Below, piece after piece: positions 1 to 7,462 of a stretch of 64,000 bases of DNA. The position numbers and the translations under genes were made by a program. The notes beneath the pieces are model-generated. The model was not told the DNA's origin. It did not search any database and was given only the letters and a program-made list of their open reading frames with translations. Within the stretch, counting starts at the first letter, position 1. Every line of letters starts with the position of its first letter. This DNA comes from Candidatus Thiobius zoothamnicola (lineage in GTDB: Bacteria; Pseudomonadota; Gammaproteobacteria; Chromatiales; Chromatiaceae): positions 124,001 to 188,000 of the forward strand of contig JAPQLC010000003.1 of assembly GCA_030826945.1 (NCBI GenBank), in the 5' to 3' direction.

Positions 1-424
1 GATATTCCGTACGTTCAAGAACCTCCATATCCAGAATCAGTGACGTTGTCACACCCTTACAGGTTGTCTCAAGTAAAATCCGTTCGCCCAAGACAGCAGC
101 AGCAAAGCGTCCAATCCCCTTTCGCCCCTGCAACACTCTCTGTTTACGGCTTCGTTTTCTTCGGAACTTGTCATCCGTGGCAGGTACCAGCCACTTGTTG
201 ATGACTGTATCAAGATCCATTCCATCTCCTGAATCCGTGACACTAATCAACAGACGGCTATGCAAATCATCATACGAAAAATTGACAGAAACACTTGGTG
301 AGTCAGCATCGTAAGCATTCTTCACCAATTCCACGATTGCCGCATAAGTATCCTTGATCAGGTCCTGTCCGATCGTCCTGATAAGGCGTGCCGCAGGTCT
401 TATTCTCTGTACAGATGAAGTCAT
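1..424 (-). CDS. GHKL-type (HSP90/histidine-kinase-like) ATPase, 5' part only
   Basis: This reading frame starts at an ATG (422-424, complement) and stays open to the left edge, so only about 141 N-terminal residues are seen. They show the GHKL ATP-binding fold: an N-box (VELVKNAYDAD, near residue 32), a G1 box (DSGDGMD, near residue 68) and a lysine/glycine-rich lid (RKGIGRFAA, near residue 107). The N-box begins almost at the N-terminus and no sensor or membrane segment precedes it. This resembles stand-alone GHKL ATPases rather than classical sensor kinases. Such proteins occur in stress, chaperone, DNA-repair and some defence contexts, and the missing C-terminus would decide. The family call is firm; the role is unknown. 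Confidence 0.8.
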   Translation of the reverse strand, partial: MTSSVQRIRPAARLIRTIGQDLIKDTYAAIVELVKNAYDADSPSVSVNFSYDDLHSRLLISVTDSGDGMDLDTVINKWLVPATDDKFRRKRSRKQRVLQGRKGIGRFAAAVLGERILLETTCKGVTTSLILDMEVLERTEY

Positions 425-647
425 GTAATCATCCCGAACTTAGAACAGTAAAAGCGTAGATAGATTATCTCGCATTCAGGTAATGAATGAGTGAATATCA
501 TTTAAATTCTCATATGAAAGTGTCATTCAGTACGAGTTGGGTGCTTTCTATGGTCAACTGCTAAGCTGGGGCCAGACGCGGTAAAATATCACGCAATCCA
601 CTTCCCTTTCCCTCTTGATCTGGCTTATTTGAGAGCGCCCCTAACCC

Positions 648-1382
648 ATGTCAACCATCCAACACCTCATCATCCCAGACTGGCCTGCGCCGGACAACAT
701 ACGCGCCGCCTGTACAACCCGAGAGGGAGGATATAGCCAACCACCCTGGAACAGTTTCAATTTCGCTGAACATGTGGGTGACGATACGCAGCATGTGGCC
801 GCCAACCGACAAAAACTGCAACAAATTCTTGCCCTACCCGGCTCACCGCACTGGTTGAAACAGACACATGGCACGACGGTTCACCAACTTGATGGGCCGA
901 CAATCCCGTCTGAAGCAGACGCTGCCTATACCCAAAAACCCGACACCGTCTGCGTTGTCATGACGGCGGATTGTCTTCCCGTGCTTTTTACTGACCGCCA
1001 AGGACGACAGATCGCCGCCGCGCATGCTGGATGGCGCGGTTTGGCGTCAGGCATCCTGGAGAACACCCTGGCCTGTTTTTCTGCGCCCGACCAAGTCATC
1101 GCCTGGCTTGGCCCCGCGATCGGACCGACCGCATTTGAAGTCGGTGAAGCAGTCCGCGCTGCATTCATCCAACGCCAACCGCATGCAACGCATGCTTTCA
1201 CCCCGACGCGTGCAAAACACTGGTATGCGGATCTTTATCAACTGGCCAGATTACGCCTGATGGAAGCTGGCGTCGGGCAAATCAGCGGCGGGGAATATTG
1301 TACCTACTCCGATGCTGAACGCTTTTATTCTTATCGGCGCGATAAAGTCACCGGCAGGATGGCCTGTCTGATTTGGCGGTAA
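648..1382 (+). CDS. pgeF: Peptidoglycan editing factor PgeF (YfiH / laccase-domain family)
   Basis: A 244-residue protein of the YfiH/PgeF family, formerly called polyphenol oxidase. In E. coli this enzyme keeps L-serine out of the peptidoglycan stem peptide. The metal-site segments are visible: TADCLPVL near residue 106, AAHAGWRGL near residue 124, and CTYSDAERFYSYRRD near the C-terminus. Length matches the family. In many gammaproteobacteria the gene follows rluD; here it stands alone after about 220 bp of non-coding DNA. No strong ribosome binding site precedes the ATG, but the N-terminus aligns with the family (an early CTTREGG motif). Confidence 0.92.
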   Translation: MSTIQHLIIPDWPAPDNIRAACTTREGGYSQPPWNSFNFAEHVGDDTQHVAANRQKLQQILALPGSPHWLKQTHGTTVHQLDGPTIPSEADAAYTQKPDTVCVVMTADCLPVLFTDRQGRQIAAAHAGWRGLASGILENTLACFSAPDQVIAWLGPAIGPTAFEVGEAVRAAFIQRQPHATHAFTPTRAKHWYADLYQLARLRLMEAGVGQISGGEYCTYSDAERFYSYRRDKVTGRMACLIWR

Positions 1383-1565
1383 ACAACACCACCCTCAATT
1401 CAATCATGAATCCGCGCGCTTCACACGAGAGAAATCGGCGCAAAAAAGCTTTCACACATTGAAGGAAAGCTGGAAAGGCAGTAACTTAGCGGCCTGCTTA
1501 ACAGCTGACTCAATTCAGCCAGCTTCTGACCATTCCATTCTTACCTGTTTTTAAAGTTGCATACG

Positions 1566-3233
1566 ATGGCTCAATACATCTACACCATGAACCGCGTCAG
1601 CAAGACAGTGCCGCCGAAGCGACAAATCCTGCTGGATATTTCTCTTTCTTTTTTCCCTGGCGCGAAAATCGGCGTACTGGGCTTGAATGGCGCTGGCAAA
1701 TCGTCTCTCCTGCGCGTCATGGCTGGCGTGGATAAGGATATCGAAGGCGAAGCACGCCCGCAGGCAGGTATCAAAATCGGCTACCTGCAACAAGAGCCGA
1801 CCTTGGATGACAACAAAGACGTACGCGGTAATGTCGAGGAGGCTCTGGGCGATATTAAAAACGCCATGGCTGAACTGGATCAGGTTTATACCGCTTACGC
1901 CGAACCCGATGCGGATTTTGATGCGCTCGCCAAACGTCAGGCCGAACTGGAAAACATCATCCAGGCTGCCGATGGACACAATCTGGAACGCCAACTGGAA
2001 GTGGCGGCGGATGCGCTGCGCCTGCCTCCCTGGGATGCGGATGTGAGCAAATTGTCCGGCGGCGAACGACGACGTGTCGCCCTGTGCCGTTTATTGCTGT
2101 CCAAACCCGATATGCTGCTGCTTGACGAGCCGACCAACCATCTGGACGCTGAGTCGGTCGCCTGGCTGGAACGCTTCCTGCATGATTACACGGGTACTGT
2201 CGTGGCCGTTACCCATGATCGTTATTTTCTGGACAATGTGGCGGGCTGGATTCTGGAACTTGACCGTGGTCATGGCATTCCATACGAAGGCAATTATTCT
2301 TCCTGGCTGGCGCAAAAAGAAAAACGTCTGGAGCAAGAACAAAAACAAGAAGCCGCACGCATCAAAGCGATGCAACAAGAACTCGAATGGGTGCGCGCCA
2401 ATCCCAAAGGCCGACAGGCCAAAAGCAAAGCGCGCCTAGCACGTTTTGAAGAACTCCAAAGCCAGGAATTCCAACAACGTAATGAAACCAATGAAATCTA
2501 CATTGCGCCCGGCGAACGTCTGGGCGATTTGGTCATTGAGGCCAATCACATCCGTAAAGCCTATGACGGCAAGGTGCTATACAACGACCTGAGCTTTAAC
2601 CTGCCGAAAGGCGGGATCGTTGGTGTTATCGGGCCAAACGGAGCCGGTAAAACCACCTTATTCCGCCTCTTGACCGGGCAAGAGAAGCCCGATACAGGCA
2701 CCTTGCGCATTGGGCCGACGGTCGCAATATCCTATGTCGATCAAAGCCGGGATGCGCTGGATGATAATAAAACCGTATGGGAGGAAATTTCCGCCGGGCA
2801 GGACATTATCACAGTTGGTAAATATCAGGTCCAATCACGCGCTTATTGCTCCCGCTTCAACTTCAAAGGTGCTGACCAACAAAAGCGCGTCGGCGATTTG
2901 TCAGGCGGCGAACGCAACCGGGTGCATCTGGCCAAATTACTCAAATCCGGCGGCAACCTGTTGCTACTGGATGAACCGACCAATGATCTGGACGTTGAAA
3001 CCCTGCGTGCATTAGAAGAGGCTTTGCTCACCTTCCCGGGTTCAGCCGTCGTCATCTCTCATGACCGCTGGTTCCTTGACCGCGTTGCAAGTCATATCTT
3101 ATCGTTTGAAGGCGAATCAAAAGCGGTTTGGTTTGAAGGCGGTTTTTCTGATTACGAAGCGGATAAAAAACGCCGATTAGGCGATGAGGCCATTCATCCA
3201 ACGCGGATTAAATACAAAAAAATCGATGCCTGA
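1566..3233 (+). CDS. ettA: Energy-dependent translational throttle protein EttA (ABC-F ATPase)
   Basis: A 555-residue ABC-F protein with two ATPase domains and no membrane segments. EttA binds the ribosomal E site and gates entry into elongation according to the ATP/ADP ratio. Domain 1 has Walker A GLNGAGKSS, signature LSGGERRRVAL and Walker B LLLDEPTNHLD. The linker between domains has the arm-type WVRANPKGRQAKSKARLARFEEL region. Domain 2 has GPNGAGKTT, LSGGERNRVHL and LLLDEPTNDLD. The ATG at 1566 gives the canonical MAQ N-terminus and the same length as E. coli EttA; an in-frame TTG at 1557 is less likely. Confidence 0.96.
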   Translation: MAQYIYTMNRVSKTVPPKRQILLDISLSFFPGAKIGVLGLNGAGKSSLLRVMAGVDKDIEGEARPQAGIKIGYLQQEPTLDDNKDVRGNVEEALGDIKNAMAELDQVYTAYAEPDADFDALAKRQAELENIIQAADGHNLERQLEVAADALRLPPWDADVSKLSGGERRRVALCRLLLSKPDMLLLDEPTNHLDAESVAWLERFLHDYTGTVVAVTHDRYFLDNVAGWILELDRGHGIPYEGNYSSWLAQKEKRLEQEQKQEAARIKAMQQELEWVRANPKGRQAKSKARLARFEELQSQEFQQRNETNEIYIAPGERLGDLVIEANHIRKAYDGKVLYNDLSFNLPKGGIVGVIGPNGAGKTTLFRLLTGQEKPDTGTLRIGPTVAISYVDQSRDALDDNKTVWEEISAGQDIITVGKYQVQSRAYCSRFNFKGADQQKRVGDLSGGERNRVHLAKLLKSGGNLLLLDEPTNDLDVETLRALEEALLTFPGSAVVISHDRWFLDRVASHILSFEGESKAVWFEGGFSDYEADKKRRLGDEAIHPTRIKYKKIDA

Positions 3234-3326
3234 GCAGAAAACCTGCTGCCTTTGTAGAAAGGCGATTCTATAAAGCCGACCAATAATATCGGAACTTGTC
3301 ATTCAAAAAAGGACAAACAGCATCCA

Positions 3327-3422
3327 ATGCTTCTTGACAACCCATTCAACGGCAAAATAGTGCGCGATACGCTCAAACTTGAACCTACTGACTGCGCCGC
3401 CGCCAATCTATTATGCAACTGA
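3327..3422 (+). CDS. Candidate 31-residue peptide ORF overlapping a cyclic-peptide-type exporter
   Basis: A short frame runs from ATG 3327 to TGA 3420-3422 and overlaps the exporter start (3413) by 10 bp in another frame, as in translational coupling. The predicted peptide has a mixed-charge N-terminal half and ends TDCAAANLLCN, with cysteines at positions 23 and 30. A purine-rich AAAAAAGGA stretch lies about 13 nt upstream of the ATG, farther than ideal. Position and cysteine-bearing tail would fit a small RiPP precursor or a leader ORF. The sequence matches no precursor family that I recognise, and a short frame like this can occur by chance. Confidence 0.35.
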   Translation: MLLDNPFNGKIVRDTLKLEPTDCAAANLLCN

Positions 3423-5044
3423 TTCAATTCCTGGAACGGGAAGCAACGGAATCCTATCAACAGGTTTTATTCATCGCAGCCATCTCCGGCATGGCTAACA
3501 GCCTGTTACTGGGCATTATCAACCATGCAACTGAGGCAGTGATCAATCAAGAGGATTTAACCCAATACTTCCTGATCTATATCATCGCCTTCGCCCTGTT
3601 CCTGTATGGTCAATGGTATGCCTTTGAACGCACCATTCTGATCATACAAGACGCCATCTTCCAAACCCGGACCCGGCTCACACAAAAAGTGCTGCAAGTG
3701 GAACTGACCTTCATGGAAGAGATGGGCGGCACCACCTTATATGGCCGGCTGACTCAGAACGACACCCTGATCTCGCAGGCCATGCCGCAGATCGTCGGTG
3801 CCTTCCAAGTCTTCATCTTGATGATTTTCTCACTGATTTACCTTGGCTATATTTCACCGATCAGTTTCATCATGACCTTGGCTGCCGCCGGCATCGGCAT
3901 CGCCTATTTCATCATGGAATCCCATGCCATCCATCAGTCCCTGAACAAAGTCAAAGAGAAAGAAGAAACTTACTTCAAATCTATTGCGCACTTAGTCAAT
4001 GGCTTCAAGGAAATCAAGATCAATCAGTCCAAAGGACGGGACTTGCTTCACCAAATCGCCGCCGCCTCGCTCTCCGCACAAAACATCAAATCCACCATCG
4101 CCAAAAAAGAATCCCGCTCATGGGGCTTCGGGCGCTTGTTCATTTATGCCCTGCTGCCAATCGTGGTCTTCATCATCCCCAATTTCAGCCACGAACATGT
4201 TGAGAATATCGCCAAAATCTCCGCGACTTTATTGTTCCTGATCGGTCCCAGCACCATTCTGGTCAATATGATTCCTTTACTAAACCGGGTGAACATCGCG
4301 ATTAAAGAATTATTCCTACTCGAAGCCACAATGGATGAAGCCATTGCGCATGCCCAAGACACCTCTCTTGATGAAACCGGTTTAACAGACTTCAAAAACA
4401 TCCACATTGATAACCTCAACTTTACCTACCCCAATCAAAGCGATACCGCGTTCACTGCCGGTCCCTTCAAAGAAACAATCAACAAAGGAGAACTTTTATT
4501 CATTATCGGCGGTAATGGCAGCGGCAAATCCACGTTTCTTAAACTGCTGACCGGGCTGTACTATCCAAATAGTGGGCAATTGCGTGTTGATCATTTACCG
4601 ATTGAAAGATCCTTATACCCGGCTTATCGCAATTTGTTTTCCATCATCTTTACCGACTTCCATTTATTCGATAAATTTTATGGTGTCAAAGATATTGATG
4701 TCGCCAAAGTGAATGAGTGGCTGAAAAAGCTACGCATGCAACATAAAGTCAAGTACCAGAATGGCGGCTTCACCAGCACTAACCTGTCCACCGGACAACG
4801 GAAACGGCTGGCACTGATCACCGCCATGTTGGAAGATAAGCCCATTCTGGTGATTGATGAATTCGCGGCTGATCAGGATCCGCAATTCCGTCAGTACTTT
4901 TATGAAACGCTGCTTGGCGAAATTAAGAATATGGGAAAAACCATCATTGCAGTCACGCATGATGACCATTATTTCCATGTGGCAGACCGGGTATGGAAAA
5001 TGGATGAAGGTCGGATTGAGATGCACCAGACCAAACAGTCATAA
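3413..5044 (+). CDS. Cyclic-peptide-type ABC exporter (PvdE/SyrD-like, fused membrane and ATPase domains)
   Basis: A 543-residue half-transporter. The first ~300 residues carry about six hydrophobic segments (for example around residues 20-40, 48-68, 128-175 and 240-290). The rest is an ABC ATPase with Walker A GGNGSGKST, signature STGQRKRLAL and Walker B ILVIDEFAADQDP. The unusual signature and the aspartate-rich D-loop match the family typed by PvdE and SyrD, which moves siderophore precursors or lipopeptides across the inner membrane. The first gene of an apparent five-gene run, it overlaps a 31-codon ORF and lies 59 bp before ribD. No NRPS gene is present nearby, so a small ribosomal peptide or another metabolite is a possible substrate (inference). 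Confidence 0.85.
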   Translation: MQLIQFLEREATESYQQVLFIAAISGMANSLLLGIINHATEAVINQEDLTQYFLIYIIAFALFLYGQWYAFERTILIIQDAIFQTRTRLTQKVLQVELTFMEEMGGTTLYGRLTQNDTLISQAMPQIVGAFQVFILMIFSLIYLGYISPISFIMTLAAAGIGIAYFIMESHAIHQSLNKVKEKEETYFKSIAHLVNGFKEIKINQSKGRDLLHQIAAASLSAQNIKSTIAKKESRSWGFGRLFIYALLPIVVFIIPNFSHEHVENIAKISATLLFLIGPSTILVNMIPLLNRVNIAIKELFLLEATMDEAIAHAQDTSLDETGLTDFKNIHIDNLNFTYPNQSDTAFTAGPFKETINKGELLFIIGGNGSGKSTFLKLLTGLYYPNSGQLRVDHLPIERSLYPAYRNLFSIIFTDFHLFDKFYGVKDIDVAKVNEWLKKLRMQHKVKYQNGGFTSTNLSTGQRKRLALITAMLEDKPILVIDEFAADQDPQFRQYFYETLLGEIKNMGKTIIAVTHDDHYFHVADRVWKMDEGRIEMHQTKQS

Positions 5045-5103
5045 TGATTCGCACTCCGTCAAACCTTAACAAGCTGGCGGAGTCAGGACAAAGAGGATGA
5101 AAA

Positions 5104-6282
5104 ATGAACAAGGACACAAGCACGCCAGACGGTCAGGCGGATACCGCCAGCTTCTCCCCCAATGACGCCTATTTCATGGCGAGAGCCATCCAACTCGCCA
5201 AAAAAGGTTTATACACCACACACCCGAATCCACGCGTTGGCTGCGTCCTGGTCAACCAGCATAAAATCATCGGCGAAGGCTGGCATAAGCGCGCTGGCTC
5301 GCCGCATGCGGAAATCAATGCGCTGGCTGATGCAGCCAGACAACATGGCGAGTCGATTACTTCGGCTACCGTCTATGTGACCCTCGAACCCTGTTCGCAT
5401 ACCGGCAAAACCCCTCCCTGCTCCCAAGCATTAATCGCCGCAGGCGTCAAAAAAGTCGTTATCGCGATGCAGGATCCAAACCCTTTAGTCGCAGGCAACG
5501 GCATCCGCCAACTGCGCGCGGCGGGTATCGAATGCCAAGTGGGTTTGATGGAGCAACAGGCCAGGGCGCTTAACCCAGGCTTCATCAAACGCATGGAACA
5601 AGGCTTGCCGTGGATATCAATCAAACTGGCGATGAGCCTGGACGGACGCACCGCCATGGCTAATGGCGAAAGCCAATGGATCACTTCGCCAGCAGCGCGT
5701 CAGGACGTACAGTTTCTACGCGCGAAATCCTCTGCTATTCTGACTGGGGCAGGCACCGTGCTGTCAGATAACCCCTCCCTGAATGTCAGACTGGAACCTG
5801 ATGAATTAGCCTCCAGTCACCCAATACGCCAACCAACGCGAATCATTCTCGATTCAACCTTGAAAACCCCAGCGAATGCACATGTGTTTAATGCGTCAGG
5901 CCCCATCATGTTGTTCGCCCACACAGTTGACGAAGCCAAAAAAGCCGCGCTTGAGGCGAAAGGCGCAACCATCATCACTTTACCCCCTACCCCCTCCGGC
6001 ACCCTGCCCTTGCGTCAAGTCTGTCAAGAACTGGCGAAACACGACACCAATGAAATCCATGTCGAAGCTGGAGCCACCTTATGCGGCGCTCTGATGCAGG
6101 AAAAACTGGTTGATGAACTGATCCTATACATGGCTCCCCATCTCATGGGTTCCCAAGCATGCGGTTTACTCAACCTCCCCGGCCTGGAACAGATGTCGCA
6201 ACGCATGCATTTGGACGTCAAAGATATCCGTGCAATCGGCTCTGATTGGCGTATCATGGCTTACCCAAGTCAGGCTGGCTGA
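5104..6282 (+). CDS. ribD: Bifunctional riboflavin biosynthesis protein RibD (deaminase/reductase)
   Basis: A 392-residue protein with both RibD halves. The N-terminal pyrimidine deaminase has HPNPRVGCVLV, the zinc motif HAEINAL and PCSHTGKTPPC. The C-terminal reductase has SLDGRTAMANGESQWI near residue 180 and a GAGTVLSDNPSLNVR segment. Known RibD proteins carry out the deamination and NADPH-dependent reduction that follow GTP cyclohydrolase II. A good ribosome binding site (AGAGG, 3' end ~8 nt before the ATG) supports the start. No other riboflavin gene is nearby; instead it sits between a peptide-type exporter and a dioxygenase. It could be the housekeeping copy or a paralogue recruited to a specialised pathway. 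Confidence 0.92.
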   Translation: MNKDTSTPDGQADTASFSPNDAYFMARAIQLAKKGLYTTHPNPRVGCVLVNQHKIIGEGWHKRAGSPHAEINALADAARQHGESITSATVYVTLEPCSHTGKTPPCSQALIAAGVKKVVIAMQDPNPLVAGNGIRQLRAAGIECQVGLMEQQARALNPGFIKRMEQGLPWISIKLAMSLDGRTAMANGESQWITSPAARQDVQFLRAKSSAILTGAGTVLSDNPSLNVRLEPDELASSHPIRQPTRIILDSTLKTPANAHVFNASGPIMLFAHTVDEAKKAALEAKGATIITLPPTPSGTLPLRQVCQELAKHDTNEIHVEAGATLCGALMQEKLVDELILYMAPHLMGSQACGLLNLPGLEQMSQRMHLDVKDIRAIGSDWRIMAYPSQAG

Positions 6283-6366
6283 CAACTCAGTTCAACAAAT
6301 TCATATTACTCGGACAACGCCAACCACTTTTTCAAATCCCCCTCATCAAACTTAAGGATTGAAACC

Positions 6367-7407
6367 ATGTCCAAGGATCCTTTAATCGAACAAACCCGCG
6401 ATGCGCTGCAGTTTTTAAGACAATTGGACCATGATCCAGCGCTGGCCTCACGCTGTGAAAAAACCGACCTGGAAGGACGATGCGCCATTGCCGCCCAACT
6501 CGGCTTGCCAATATCCCCGCTACAACTACGCCGGGCCATACGATCATGGGACTTCGACGGCCACTGGCATCGCTGGCAAAAGAACGGCTGCATTGCCATT
6601 GACCCGACAGCATTGCCGCTGCTAACCGACCCACACCCGTTAACCCATCAACACATCGAAAAATTTCGCCAGGACGGCTTTGTTCAACTGGAACAAATCG
6701 CCTCGGCTGAAGAGCTACTCGCCTACCGCCCAGTCATACGGGATTTGATCGAGCGTTACAATACCGCCAACCCGGGTGAAACGGCTGAAGAACGATGCTA
6801 TCTGCAAATCCTGAATATGCATTTACTCAGCGAAGCGGCAGCGCAACTCACCAGAAACCAACGATTCGGCAAAATGGCTGCGGAATTAATGGGCGTGGAC
6901 GCCGTACGCCTCTATGTCGATCAAGGCCTGTACAAAGAACCAGGCGGGAAAATCACCCACTGGCACCAGGATGGCATTTATTTTCCGGTCAGTAACATCA
7001 TCACGCTTTGGCTGCCTTTGACCGATATTTCGCTCGACATGGGACCTGTCGCCTACGCCAAAGGCTCACACCTGGACGGCTATCTGAATTTCAAACCCGA
7101 TTTTGACGATGCCGAACAACGTCTCCCTGATTTTCTGGCTGAACGCAATTACCCTATCTGGGCACCTGACACCATGCGACTTGGGGATGCCATTTTTCAT
7201 GATAAATGGACCATTCACGGCGCTTACCCGAATCTCAGCGACAAAAACCGTGAAGTCGCCGTGATGATTTACTACCCTGACGGCACCCTTATCCCTGAAC
7301 CCGAAAACGCCATTCAAGAAACCTGGATTGATATTGTCTTCCCAGGCTCCAAACCGGGAGAACCTGCCGCCAGCCAATATACGCCAGTCGTCTACTCAGC
7401 CAAATAA
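6367..7407 (+). CDS. Phytanoyl-CoA dioxygenase family protein with Nif11-like N-terminal domain
   Basis: A 346-residue protein. Residues ~95-330 form a non-haem Fe(II)/2-oxoglutarate dioxygenase of the PhyH type: HWHQD gives the iron ligands H200 and D202, and KWTIHG gives H284, followed by an arginine (KNREVAV) that could hold 2-oxoglutarate. Residues ~1-60 look like a Nif11 domain: a short helix, then DPALASRC, then IAAQLGLPISPLQLRRA, the usual 'L(A)..lG..fs..eL..A' ending. Nif11 modules are best known as leader regions of RiPP precursors and in nitrogen-fixation-associated small proteins. A good AAGGA site lies upstream of the ATG. The substrate is unknown; hydroxylation of a small molecule or peptide is an inference. 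Confidence 0.85.
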   Translation: MSKDPLIEQTRDALQFLRQLDHDPALASRCEKTDLEGRCAIAAQLGLPISPLQLRRAIRSWDFDGHWHRWQKNGCIAIDPTALPLLTDPHPLTHQHIEKFRQDGFVQLEQIASAEELLAYRPVIRDLIERYNTANPGETAEERCYLQILNMHLLSEAAAQLTRNQRFGKMAAELMGVDAVRLYVDQGLYKEPGGKITHWHQDGIYFPVSNIITLWLPLTDISLDMGPVAYAKGSHLDGYLNFKPDFDDAEQRLPDFLAERNYPIWAPDTMRLGDAIFHDKWTIHGAYPNLSDKNREVAVMIYYPDGTLIPEPENAIQETWIDIVFPGSKPGEPAASQYTPVVYSAK

Positions 7408-7462
7408 GCCTATGAACCACGCATAAAGGCAAATCAGCAAACCATCTACAGGGAGATTAGCG

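Noticed and set aside
3248-3263. GCCTTT/AAAGGC hairpin after ettA
   Set aside because: Six-base stem without a T-run; too weak to call a terminator.
5045-5103. Possible FMN riboswitch before ribD
   Set aside because: The gap is only 59 bp and shows just a short 6-bp hairpin, far too small for an RFN element.
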